From: Hetaerina americana
Taxonomy: Eukaryota; Arthropoda; Insecta; Odonata; Calopterygidae
NCBI GenBank assembly: GCA_022747635.1
Contig: JAKTNV010000023.1
Span: 8,165,630 to 8,229,629 of the forward strand
Direction: 5' to 3'
DNA length: 64,000 bases
The translations under genes and the position numbers were made by a program. Below, piece after piece: positions 38,908 to 51,300 of the stretch; within the stretch, counting starts at the first letter, position 1; each line of letters begins with the position of its first letter. Below the pieces are notes generated by a model that saw only the letters and a list, made by a program, of their open reading frames with translations, searched no databases and was not told the origin of the DNA.

Positions 38908-41900
38908 CCCATCCTGTCCGTAGATGGCACACACATCCTGGCCCCGGAGTTCCCTCCCTTCATCCCCCCCCCTTTTCTGATCTCACAACCCATCCCGTCC
39001 GTAGATGGCACACATATCCTGGCCCCGGAGTTTCTTCCCTTCACATTCATCCCCCTTTCCTGATCTCACAAGCCATCCCGTCCGTAGATGGCACACACAT
39101 CCTGGCCCCGGAGTTCCTTCCCTTCATCCCCTCCCCCCTTTCCTGATCTCACAACCCATCCCGTCCGTCGATGGCACACACATCCTGGCCCCGGAGTTCC
39201 TTCCCTTTATCCCCTCCCCCCTTTTCCTGATCTCACAACACATCCCGTCCGTAGATGACACACACATCCTGGCCCCGGAGTTCCTTCCCTTCATCCCCTC
39301 CCCCCCTTTACTGATCTCACCAACCATCCCGTCCGTAGATGGCACACACATCCTAGCCCCGGATTTCCTTCCCTTCATCCCCTCCCACCCTTTCCTGATC
39401 TCACAACCCATCCCGTCCGTAGATGGCACACACAGTCTGGCCCCGGAGTTCCTTTCCTTTATCCGCTCCCCCCTTTCATGATCTCACAACCCATCCCGTC
39501 CGTAGATGGCACACACATCCTGGCCCCGGAGTTCCCTCCCTTCATCCCCTCCCCCCCTTTCCTAATCTCACAACCCATTCCGTCTGTTGATGACACACAC
39601 ATCCTGGCCCTGGAGTTCCTTCCCTTCATCCCCTCCCCCCTTTCCTGATCTCACAACCCATCCCGTCCGTAGATGGCACACACATCCTGGCCCTGGAATT
39701 CCTTCCCTTCATTCCCTCCCTCCATTTCCTGATCTAACAACCCTTCCCGTCCGTAGATGGCACACACATCCTGGCCCCGGAGTTCCTTCCCTTCATCCCC
39801 TGCCCCCCTTTCCTGATCTCACAATACATTCCGTCCGTAGAAGGCACAAACATCCTGGCCCTGGAGTTCCTTCCCTTCATCACCTTCCCCCCCTTTGCTG
39901 ATCTCACAACCCATCCCGTCCGTAGAGGGCACACACATATTGGCCCCGGAGTTCCTTCCCTTCATCCCCTCCCCCCCTTTCCTGATCTCACAACCCACCC
40001 CGTCCGTAGATGGCACACACATCCTGGCCCCGGAGTTCCTTCCCTTCATCCCCTGCCCCCCTTTCCTGATCTCACAATACATTCCGTCCGTAGATGGCAC
40101 AAACATCCTGGCCCCGGAGTTCCTTCCCTTCATCACCTTCCCCCCCTTTCCTGATCTCAACACCCATCCCGTCCGTAGATGGGACACACATCCTGGCCCC
40201 GGAGTTCCTTCCCTTCATCCCCTACCTCCCTTTCCCGATCTCACAACCCATCCCGTCCGTAGATGGCACACACATCCTGGCCCCGGAGTTCCTTCCCTTC
40301 ATCCCCCCCCCCTTTCCTGATCTCACAAACCATCCCGTCCGTAGATGGCACACACATCCTGGCCCCGGAGTTCCTTCCCTTCATCCCCTGCCCCCCTTTC
40401 CTGATCTCACAATACATTCCGTCCGTAGATGGCAAAAACATCCTGGCCCCGGAGTTACTTCCCTTCATCACCTTCCCCCCTTTCCTGATCTCAACACCCA
40501 TTTCGTCCGTAGATGGCACACACATCCTGGCCCCGGAGTTCCTTCCCTTCATCCCCTCCCCCCCTTTCCTGATCTCAACCCCCATCCCGTCCGTAGATGG
40601 CACACACATCCTGGCCCCGGAGTTCCTTCCCATCATCCCCTCCCGCCTTTTCTGATGTGACAACCAATCCCGTCCGTAGATGGGACACACATCCTGGCCC
40701 CGGAGTTCCTCCCCTTCAACCCCTCCCCCCCTTTCCTAATCACACAACCCATCCCGTCCGTAGATGGCACACACATCCTGGCCCCGGAGTTCCTTCCCTT
40801 CAACCCCTCCCTCCCTTTCCTGATCTCACAACCCATCCCGTCCGTAGATGGCACACATCCTGGCCCCGGAGTTCCTTCCCTTCATCCCCTCCCCCCCTTT
40901 CCTGATCTCACAACCGATCCCGTCCGTAGATGACACACACATCCTGGCCCCGGAGTTCCTTCCCTTCATCCCCTCCCCCCCTTTCCTGATCTCAACCCCC
41001 ATCCCGTCCGTAGATGGCACACACATCCTGGCCCCGGAGTTCCTTCCCTTCATCCCCTCCCTCCTTTCCTGATGTCACAACCCATCCCGTCCGTAGATGG
41101 CACACACATCCTTGCCCCGGAGTTCCTTCCATTCATCCCCTCCCCCCCCTTTCCTGATCTCACAACCCATCCCGTCCGTAGATGGCACACACATCCTGGC
41201 CCCGGAGTTCCTTCCCTTCATCCCCTGCCCCCCTTTCCTGATCTCACAATACATTCCGTCCGTAGATGGCAAAAACATCCTGGCCCCGGAGTTACTTCCC
41301 TTCATCACCTTCCCCCCTTTCCTGATCTCAACACCCATTTCGTCCGTAGATGGCACACACATCCTGGCCCCGGAGTTCCTTCCCTTCATCTCCTCCCCCC
41401 TTTCCTGATCTCACAACCCATCCCGTCCGTAGATGGCACCCACATCCTGGCCCTGGAATTCCTTCCCTTCATTCCCTCCCCCCCTTTCCTGATCTAACAA
41501 CCCTTCCCGTCCGTAGATGGCACACACATCCTGGCCCCGGAGTTCCTTCCCTTCATCCCCTCCCTCCTTTTATGATCTCACAACCCATCCCGTCCGTAGA
41601 TGGCACACACATTCTTGCCCCGGAGTTCCTTCTCTTCATCCCCTTCCCCCCTTTCCTGATCTTACAACCCTTCCCGTCCGTAGATGGCACACACATCCTG
41701 GCCCCGGAGTTCCTTCCCTTCATCCCCTACCCCCCTTTCCCGATCTAACAACCCATCCCGTCCGTAGATGGCACACACATCCTGGCCCCGGAGTTCCTTC
41801 CCTTCAATTCTCCCCCCCTTCCTGATCTCACAACCCATCCCGTCCGTATATGGCACACACATCCTGGCCCCGGAGTTCCTTCCCTTCATCCCCCCCCTTT

Positions 41901-43707
41901 CCTGATCTCACAACCCATCCCGTCCGTAGATGGCACACACATCCTGGCCCCGGAGTTCCTTCCCTTCATCCCCCCACTTTCCTGATCTCACAACCCATCC
42001 CGTCCGTAGAACTCCCACATATTAAAGCCCCGGAGTCACTTCCCTTTATCCCCTTCCTCCTTTCCTTATCTCACATCCCATCCCGTCCGTAGATGTCACA
42101 TACATCCTAGCCCCGGAGTTCCTTCCCTTCATCCCCTCCCCCCCCTTTCCTGATCTGACAACCCATCCCCTCCGTAGATGGCAACCACTTCCTGGCCCCG
42201 GAGTTCCTTCCCTTCATCCCTTCCCCCCCCCTTTCCTGATCTCACAACCTATCCCGTCCGTAGATGGCATACACATCCTGGCCCCGGAGTTTCTTCCCTT
42301 CATCCCCTCCCCCCTTTCCTGATCTCACAAGCCATCCCGTCCGTCGATGGCACACACATCCTGGCCCCGGAGTTCCTTCCCTTCATCCCCTCCCCCCTTT
42401 CCTGATCTCACAACCCATCCCGTCCGTCGATGGCACACACATCCTGGCCCCGGAGTTCCTTCCCTTTATCCCCTCCCCCCTTTTCCTGATCTCACAACAC
42501 ATCCCGTCCGTAGATGGCACACACATCCTGGCCCCGGACTTTCTTCCCTTCATCCCCTCCCCCCCTTTCCTGATCTCACCACCCATCCCGTCCGTAGATG
42601 GCACGCACATCCTAGCCCCGGATTTCCTTCCCTTCATCCCCTCCCCCCCTTTCCTGATCTCACAACCGATCCCGTCCGTAGATGGCACACACGCCTGGCC
42701 CCGGAGTTCCTTCCCTTTATCCGCTCCCCCCTTTCCTTTTCTCACAACCCATCCCGTCCGTAGATGGCACACACATCCTGGCTCCGGAGTTCCTTCCCTT
42801 CATCCCCTCCCCCCCTTTCCTAATCTCACAACACATCCCGTCTGTTGATGACACACACATCCTGGCCCCGGAGTTCCTTCCCTTCATCCCCTCCCCCCTT
42901 TCCTGATCTCACAACCCATCCCGTTCGTAGATGGCACACACATCCTGGCCCCGGAGTTCCTTCCCTTCATCCCCTCCCCCCCCTTTCCTGATCTCACAAC
43001 CCATCCCGTCCGTAGATGGCACACACATCCTGGCCCCGGAGTTCCTTCCCTTCATCCCCTGCCCCCCTTTCCTGATCTCACAATACATTCCGTCCGTAGA
43101 TGCCACAAACATCCTGGCCCCGGAGTTACTTCCCTTCATCACCTTCCCCCCCTTTCCTGATCACAACACCCATCCCGTCCGTAGATGGCACACACATCCT
43201 GGCCCCGGAGTTCCTTCCCTTCATCTCCTCCCCCCTTTCCTGATCTCACAACCCATCCCGTCCGTAGATGGCACACACATCCTGGCCCTGGAATTCCTTC
43301 CCTTCATTCCCTCCCCCCCTTTCCTGATCTAACAACCCTTCCCGTCCGTAGATGGCACACACACCCTGGCTCCGGAGTTCCTTCCCTTCATCCCCTCCCC
43401 CCTTTTATGTTCTCACAACCCATCCCGTCCGTAGATGGCAAACACACCCTGGCCCCGGAGTTCCTTCTCTTCATCCCGTCCCCCCCTTTCCTGATCTTAC
43501 AACCCTTCCCGTCCGTAGATGGCACACACATCCTGGCCCCGGAGTTCCTTCCCTTCATCCCCTACCCCCCTTTCCCGATCTAACAACCCATCCCGTCCGT
43601 AGATGGCACACACATCCTGGCCCCGGAGTTCCTTCCCTTCAATTCTCCCCCCCTTCCTGATCTCACAACCCATCCCGTCCGTATATGGCACACACATCCT
43701 GGCCCCG
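38612..43707 (+). repeat. 5,096-bp higher-order unit, copy 1 (about 61 monomers)
   Basis: Directly followed by its copy. About 38,612-40,302 matches 43,708-45,398 at +5,096, and about 40,590-43,725 matches 45,352-48,486 at +4,761 to +4,762. The shared states CAACCTATCCCGTCC, CACATTCATCCCC, TTTACTGATCTCACCAACC and GTAGAGGGCAC mark the first part. GATGTGACAACCAATCC, GATGGCACACATCC, GGCAAAAACAT, CACACGCCTGG and GATGCCACAAAC mark the second. The two copies are adjacent without spacer. Confidence 0.85.
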
Positions 43708-46700
43708 GAGTTCCTTCCCTTCATCCCTTCCCCCCCCTTTCCTGATCTCACAACCTATCCCGTCCGTAGATGGCATACACATCCTGGCCCCGGAGTTTCT
43801 TCCCTTCATCCCCTCCCCCCTTTCCTGATCTCACAAGCCATCCCGTCCGTCGATGGCACACACATCCTGGCCCCGGAGTTCCTTCCCTTCATCCCCTCCC
43901 CCCTTTCCTGATCTCTCAAACCCATCCCGTCCGTCGATGGCACACACATCCTGGCCCCGGAGTTCCTTCCCTTTATCCCCTCCCCCCTTTTCCTGATCTC
44001 ACAACCCATCCTATCCGTAGATGGCACACACATCCTGGCCCCGGAGTTCCCTCCCTTCATCCCCCCCCTTTTCTGATCTCACAACCCATCCCGTCCGTAG
44101 ATGGCACACATATCCTGACCCCGGAGTTTCTTCCCTTCACATTCATCCCCCTTTCCTGATCTCACAAGCCATCCCGTCCGTAGATGGCACACACATCCTG
44201 GCCCCGGAGTTCCTCCCCTTCATCCCCTCCCCCCTTTCCTGATCTCACAACCCATCCCGTCCGTCGATGGCACACACATCCTGGCCCCGGAGTTCCTTCC
44301 CTTTATCCCCTCCCCCCTTTTCCTGATCTCACAACACATCCCGTCCGTAGATGACACACACATCCTGGCCCCGGAGTTCCTTCCCTTCATCCCCTCCCCC
44401 CCTTTACTGATCTCACCAACCATCCCGTCCGTAGATGGCACACACATCCTAGCCCCGGATTTCCTTCCCTTCATCCCCTCCCACCCTTTCCTGATCTCAC
44501 AACCCATCCCGTCCGTAGATGGCACACACATCCTGGCCCCGGAGTTCCTTTCCTTTATCCGCTCCCCCCTTTCATGATCTCACAACCCATCCCGTCCGTA
44601 GATGGCACACACATCCTGGCCCCGGAGTTCCCTCCCTTCATCCCCTCCCCCCCTTTCTTAATCTCACAACCCATTCCGTCTGTTGATGACACACACATCC
44701 TGGCCCTGGAGTTCCTTCCCTTCATCCCCTCCCCCCTTTCCTGATCTCACAACCCATCCCGTCCGTAGATGGCACACACATCCTGGCCCTGGAATTCCTT
44801 CCCTTCATTCCCTCCCTCCATTTCCTGATCTAACAACCCTTCCCGTCCGTAGATGGCACACACATCCTGGCCCCGGAGTTCCTTCCCTTCATCCCCTGCC
44901 CCCCTTTCCTGATCTCACAATACATTCCGTCCGTAGAAGGCACAAACATCCTGGCCCTGGAGTTCCTTCCCTTCATCACCTTCCCCCCCTTTGCTGATCT
45001 CACAACCCATCCCGTCCGTAGAGGGCACACACATATTGGCCCCGGAGTTCCTTCCCTTCATCCCCTCCCCCCCTTTCCTGATCTCACAACCCACCCCGTC
45101 CGTAGATGGCACACACATCCTGGCCCCGGAGTTCCTTCCCTTCATCCCCTGCCCCCCTTTCCTGATCTCACAATACATTCCGTCCGTAGATGGCACAAAC
45201 ATCCTGGCCCCGGAGTTCCTTCCCTTCATCACCTTCCCCCCCTTTCCTGATCTCAACACCCATCCCGTCCGTAGATGGGACACACATCCTGGCCCCGGAG
45301 TTCCTTCCCTTCATCCCCTACCTCCCTTTCCCGATCTCACAACCCATCCCGTCCGTAGATGGCACACACATCCTGGCCCCGGAGTTCCTTCCCTTCATCC
45401 CCTCCCGCCTTTTCTGATGTGACAACCAATCCCGTCCGTAGATGGGACACACATCCTGGCCCCGGAGTTCCTCCCCTTCAACCCCTCCCCCCCTTTCCTA
45501 ATCACACAACCCATCCCGTCCGTAGATGGCACACACATCCTGGCCCCGGAGTTCCTTCCCTTCAACCCCTCCCTCCCTTTCCTGATCTCACAACCCATCC
45601 CGTCCGTAGATGGCACACATCCTGGCCCCGGAGTTCCTTCCCTTCATCCCCTCCCCCCCTTTCCTGATCTCACAACCGATCCCGTCCGTAGATGACACAC
45701 ACATCCTGGCCCCGGAGTTCCTTCCCTTCATCCCCTCCCCCCCTTTCCTGATCTCAACCCCCATCCCGTCCGTAGATGGCACACACATCCTGGCCCCGGA
45801 GTTCCTTCCCTTCATCCCCTCCCTCCTTTCCTGATGTCACAACCCATCCCGTCCGTAGATGGCACACACATCCCTGTCCCGGAGTTCCTTCCATTCATCC
45901 CCTCCCCCCCCTTTCCTGATCTCACAACCCATCCCGTCCGTAGATGGCACACACATCCTGGCCCCGGAGTTCCTTCCCTTCATCCCCTGCCCCCCTTTCC
46001 TGATCTCACAATACATTCCGTCCGTAGATGGCAAAAACATCCTGGCCCCGGAGTTACTTCCCTTCATCACCTTCCCCCCTTTCCTGATCTCAACACCCAT
46101 TTCGTCCGTAGATGGCACACACATCCTGGCCCCGGAGTTCCTTCCCTTCATCTCCTCCCCCCTTTCCTGATCTCACAACCCATCCCGTCCGTAGATGGCA
46201 CCCACATCCTGGCCCTGGAATTTCTTCCCTTCATTCCCTCCCCCCCTTTCCTGATCTAACAACCCTTCCCGTCCGTAGATGGCACACACATCCTGGCCCC
46301 GGAGTTCCTTCCCTTCATCCCCTCCCTCCTTTTATGATCTCACAACCCATCCCGTCCGTAGATGGCACACACATCCTTGCCCCGGAGTTCCTTCTCTTCA
46401 TCCCCTCCCCCCCTTTCCTGATCTTACAACCCTTCCCGTCCGTAGATGGCACACACATCCTGGCCCCGGAGTTCCTTCCCTTCATCCCCTACCCCCCTTT
46501 CCCGATCTAACAACCCATCCCGTCCGTAGATGGCACACACATCCTGGCCCCGGAGTTCCTTCCCTTCAATTCTCCCCCCCTTCCTGATCTCACAACCCAT
46601 CCCGTCCGTATATGGCACACACATCCTGGCCCCGGAGTTCCTTCCCTTCATCCCCCCCCTTTCCTGATCTCACAACCCATCCCGTCCGTAGATGGCACAC

Positions 46701-48486
46701 ACATCCTGGCCCCGGAGTTCCTTCCCTTCATCCCCCCACTTTCCTGATCTCACAACCCATCCCGTCCGTAGAACTCCCACATATTAAAGCCCCGGAGTCA
46801 CTTCCCTTTATCCCCTTCCTCCTTTCCTTATCTCACATCCCATCCCGTCCGTAGATGTCACATACATCCTGGCCCCGGAGTTCCTTCCCTTCATCCCCTC
46901 CCCCCCCTTTCCTGATCTGACAACCCATCCCCTCCGTAGATGGCAACCACTTCCTGGCCCCGGAGTTCCTTCCCTTCATCCCTTCCCCCCCCTTTCCTGA
47001 TCTCACAACCTATCCCGTCCGTAGATGGCATACACATCCTGGCGCCGGAATTTCTTCCCTTCATCCCCTCCCCCCTTTCCTGATCTCACAAGCCATCCCG
47101 TCCGTCGATGGCACACACATCCTGGCCCCGGAGTTCCTTCCCTTCATCCCCTCCCCCCTTTCCTGATCTCACAACCCATCCCGTCCGTCGATGGCACACA
47201 CATCCTGGCCCCGGAGTTCCTTCCCTTTATCCCCTCCCCCCTTTTCCTGATCTCACAACACATCCCGTCCGTAGATGGCACACACATCCTGGCCCCGGAC
47301 TTTCTTCCCTTCATCCCCTCCCCCCCTTTCCTGATCTCACCACCCATCCCGTCCGTAGATGGCACGCACATCCTAGCCCCGGATTTCCTTCCCTTCATCC
47401 CCTCCCCCCCTTTCCTGATCTCACAACCCATCCCGTCCGTAGATGGCACACACGCCTGGCCCCGGAGTTCCTTCCCTTTATCCGCTCCCCCCTTTCCTTT
47501 TCTCACAACCCATCCCGTCCGTAGATGGCACACACATCCTGGCTCCGGAGTTCCTTCCCTTCATCCCCTCCCCCCCTTTCCTAATCTCACAACACATCCC
47601 GTCTGTTGATGACACACACATCCTGGCCCCGGAGTTCCTTCCCTTCATCCCCTCCCCCCTTTCCTGATCTCACAACCCATCCCGTTCGTAGATGGCACAC
47701 ACATCCTGGCCCCGGAGTTCCTTCCCTTCATCCCCTCCCCCCCCTTTCCTGATCTCACAACCCATCCCGTCCGTAGATGGCACAAACATCCTGGCCCCGG
47801 AGTTCCTTCCCTTCATCCCCTGCCCCCCTTTCCTGATCTCACAATACATTCCGTCCGTAGATGCCACAAACATCCTGGCCCCGGAGTTACTTCCCTTCAT
47901 CACCTTCCCCCCCTTTCCTGATCACAACACCCATCCCGTCCGTAGATGGCACACACATCCTGGCCCCGGAGTTCCTTCCCTTCATCTCCACCCCCCTTTC
48001 CTGATCTCACAACCCATCCCGTCCGTAGATGGCACACACATCCTGGCCCTGGAATTCCTTCCCTTCATTCCCTCCCCCCCTTTCCTGATCTAACAACCCT
48101 TCCCGTCCGTAGATGGCACACACACCCTGGCTCCGGAGTTCCTTCCCTTCATCCCCTCCCCCCTTTTATGTTCTCACAACCCATCCCGTCCGTAGATGGC
48201 AAACACACCCTGGCCCCGGAGTTCCTTCTCTTCATCCCCTCCCCCCCTTTCCTGATCTTACAACCCTTCCCGTCCGTAGATGGCACACACATCCTGGCCC
48301 CGGAGTTCCTTCCCTTCATCCCCTACCCCCCTTTCCCGATCTAACAACCCATCCCGTCCGTAGATGGCACACACATCCTGGCCCCGGAGTTCCTTCCCTT
48401 CAATTCTCCCCCCCTTCCTGATCTCACAACCCATCCCGTCCGTATATGGCACACACATCCTGGCCCCGGAGTTCCTTCCCTTCATC
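43708..48486 (+). repeat. 5.1-kb unit, copy 2, with a four-monomer deletion
   Basis: Copy of 38,612-43,725. At about 45,360-45,400 the match switches from the 5,096 to the 4,762 offset, so 334 bp (four monomers, corresponding to about 40,265-40,600) are absent and the frame of the monomer is kept. Private differences are rare (for example CCTATCCGTAG at 44,011, CCTGTCCCGGAG at 45,874, GGCGCCGGAATTTC at 47,041). This is the longest near-identical duplication in the A domain. Confidence 0.85.
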
Positions 48487-50760
48487 CCCCCCCCCTTTCC
48501 TGATCTCATTACCCATCCCGTCCGTAGATGGCACACACATCCTGGCCCCGGAGTTCCTTCCCTTCATCCCCCCCCTTTCCTGATCTCACAACCCATCCCG
48601 TCCGTAGAACTCCCACATATTCAAGCCCCGGAGTCACTTCCCTTCATCCCCTTCCTCCTTTCCTTATCTCACATCCCATCCCGTCCGTAGATGTCACATA
48701 CATCCTGGCCCCGGAGTTCCTTCCCTTCATCCCCTCCCCCCCCCTTTCCTGATCTGACAACCCATCCCCTCCGTAGATGGCACACACTTCCTGGCCCCGG
48801 AGTTCCTTCCCTTCATCCCTTCCCCCCCTTTCCTGATCCCACAACCCATCCCGTCCGTAGATGGCACACACATCCTGGCCCCGGAGTTCCTTCCCTTCAT
48901 CCCCTCCCCCCCTTTCCTGATCTAACAACCCTTCCCGTCCGTAGATGGCACACACATCCTTGACCCGGAGTTCCTTCCCTTCATCCCTTCCGCCCCCTTT
49001 CCTGATCTCACAACCCATCCCGTCCGTAGACGGCACACACATCCTGGCCCCGGAGTTCCTTCCCTTCATACCCTCACCCCCTTTCCTGATCTCACTACTC
49101 ATCCCATCCGTAGATGGTGCACTTATCCTGGCCCCGGAGTTCCTTCCCTTCATCCCCACCCCCCTTTCCTGATCTCACAACCCATCCCGCCCGTGGATTG
49201 CACACACATCCTGGCCCCGGAGTTCCTTCCCTTCTTCCCCTCCCCCCTTTCCTGATCTCACAACCAATCCCGTCCGTAGATGGCACACACATACTGGCCC
49301 CGGAGTTCCTTCCCTTCATCCCCTCCCCCCGATTCCTGATCTCACAACCCATCCCGTCCGTAGATGGCACTCACATGCTGGCCCCGTAGTTCCTTCCCTT
49401 CATCCCCTCCCTCTTTTCTGAACTCACAACCCATCCCGTCCGTAGATGGCACACACATCCTGGCCCCGGAGTTCCTTCCCGTGTCGCCTCCTATCCTTTC
49501 CTGATCTAACAACCCATCCCGTCCGTAGATGGCACACACATCCTGGCCCCGGAGTTCCTTCCCTTCATCCCCTCCCCCCTTTCCTGATCTCACAACCCAT
49601 CCCGTACGTAGATGGCACACACATCCTGGCCCCGGAGTTCCTTCCCTCCATCCCCTCCCCCACTTTTCTGATCTCACAACCCATCCAGTCCGTAGATGGC
49701 ACACACATCCTGGCCCCGGAGTTCCATCCCTTCACCCCCTTTCCTCCTTTCCTGATCTCACAACCCATCCCGTCCGTAGATGGCACATACATCCTGGCCC
49801 CGGAGTTCCTTCCCGCATCCCCTCCCCCCCTTTCCTGATCTCACAACCCATCCCGTCCGTAGATGGCACACACATCCTGGCCCCGGAGTTCCTTCCCTTC
49901 ATCCCCTCCCCCCTTTCCTGAACTCAACCCATCCCGTCCGTAGATGGCACACACATCCTGGCCCCGGAGTTCCTTCCCTTCACCCCCTCCCCCCCCCTTT
50001 CCTGACCTCACAACCCATCCCGTCGGTAGATGGCACGCACATCCTGGCCCCGGAGTTCCTTCCCTTCATCCCCTCCCCCCTTTCCTGATCTCACAACCCA
50101 TCCCGTCCGTAGATGGCACCCACATCCTGGCCCCGGAGTTCCTTCCCTTCATCCTTTCCCCCCCTTTCCTGATCTCACAACCCATCCCGTCCGTAGATGG
50201 GACACACATCCTTGCCCCGGAGTTCCTTCCCTTCATCCCCTCCCTCCCTTTCCTGATCTCACAACCCATCCCGTCCGTAGATGGTACAAACATCCTGGCC
50301 CCGGAGTTCCTTCCATTCATCCCCTCCCCCCTTTCCTGATCTCACAACCCATCCCGTCCGTAGATGGCACACACATCCTGGCCCCGGAGTTCCTTCCCTT
50401 CATCCCCTCCCCCCTTTCCTGATCTCACAACCCATCCCGTCCGTAGTTGACACACACATCCTGGCCCCGGAGTTCTTTCCCTTCATCCCCTCCCCCCTTT
50501 CCTGATCTCACAACCCGTCCCGTCCGTAGATGACACACACATCCTGGCCCCGGAGTTCCTTCCCTTCATCCCCTCCCCCCCTTTCCTGATCTCAAAACCC
50601 ATCCCGTCCGTAGATGGCACACACATCCTGGCCCCGGAGTTCCTTCCCTTCTTCCCCCCCACCTTTCCTGATTTCACAACCCATCCCGTATGTAGATGGC
50701 ACACACATCCTGGCCCCGGAGTTCCTTCCCTTCATCCCCTCCCCCCCTTTCCTGATCTCA
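48487..50760 (+). repeat. A-type border zone with less repeated order
   Basis: A-type monomers for which I find no long second copy in the window. Two smaller relationships are visible. About 48,930-49,260 shares CATCCTTG(A/C)CCCGG, CCCTTCCGCCCCC, TAGACGGCAC and the CATCCCGCCCGT(A/G)GATTGC monomer with 640-930, 2,040-2,260 and 4,720-5,030, more than 43 kb away. About 50,640-50,760 resembles 57,240-57,357. Substitutions scattered among monomers are more frequent than at 36-48 kb. Confidence 0.68.
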
Positions 50761-51300
50761 CAACCCATCCCGTCCGTAGATGGCACACACATCCTGGCCC
50801 CGGAATTCCTTCCTTTTATCCCCTCACCACCCTTTCCGGATCTCACAACCCATCCCGTCCGTAGATGGCACACAAATCAAAGCCCCGGCGTTCCTTCCCT
50901 TAAACCCCTCCCCCCCTTTCTGGAACTCAGAACCCATCCACTCCGTAGTTGGCACGAATATCCAGGCCCCCGAATTCCTTCCCTTCAACCCCTCCCCCCC
51001 TTTTCCGGATCACACAACCCATCCCGTCCGTAGATGGCACGCACATACAAGCCCCCGAGTTCCTTCCCTTCAACCCCGCCCCCGCCCTTTTGTCGATCTC
51101 ACAACCCATCCCGTCAGGAGATGGCGCACAGATTCAAGCCCCGGATTTCCTTCCCTTCATGCCCTCCTTCCCCCTTTCCCAAAATCAGAACCCATCCCAA
51201 CCGTATATGGCACGCACATCAAAGCCCATGAGATCCTTCCCTTCATCCCCTCACCCCCTTTCCGGATCTCACAACCCATCCCATCGGTACGGAGAACGCA
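50761..51300 (+). repeat. Graded A-to-B transition monomers
   Basis: Successive heads change stepwise: TAGATGGCACACACATCC (50,778), TAGATGGCACACAAATC (50,861), TAGTTGGCACGAATATCC (50,946), TAGATGGCACGCACATAC (51,030), GAGATGGCGCACAGATTC (51,118), TATATGGCACGCACATC (51,203) and TACGGAGAACGCACATCC (51,288). TGGCCCC becomes AAGCCCC, and TTTCCTGATC becomes TTTCCGGATC or TTTCCCGATC, over the same stretch. The same series recurs in the two later copies (near 53,868 and 57,376), so it belongs to the duplicated block. Confidence 0.85.

Larger units (their letters stand above)
1..50760 (+). repeat. A-type monomer domain
   Basis: About 600 monomers with the A head (TAGATGGCACACACATCC followed by TGGCCCCGGAG) and the tail TTTCCTGATCTCACAACCC. 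Most differ from each other by a few substitutions. Recurrent A subtypes include: a head with ACCCACATATTCAAGCCCC or TCCCACATATTCAAG; a CAATACATTCCGTCC tail followed by GGCACAAACAT; a CTAACAACCCTTCC tail, sometimes with TTGATAGCACAC; a GTTGATGACACAC head; a GGAATTCC instead of GGAGTTCC; and a TTTATGATC tail. Three CpG sites occur per typical monomer. Subtypes recur in fixed local orders, which reveals larger duplicated blocks. Confidence 0.93.

Noticed and set aside
375..48625. ACATATTCAAGCCCC monomers as an inserted element
   Set aside because: They keep the monomer length and all flanking segments, so they are a diverged monomer subtype and not an insertion. The TTCAAGCCCC part resembles B monomers and the transition monomer at 51,133.
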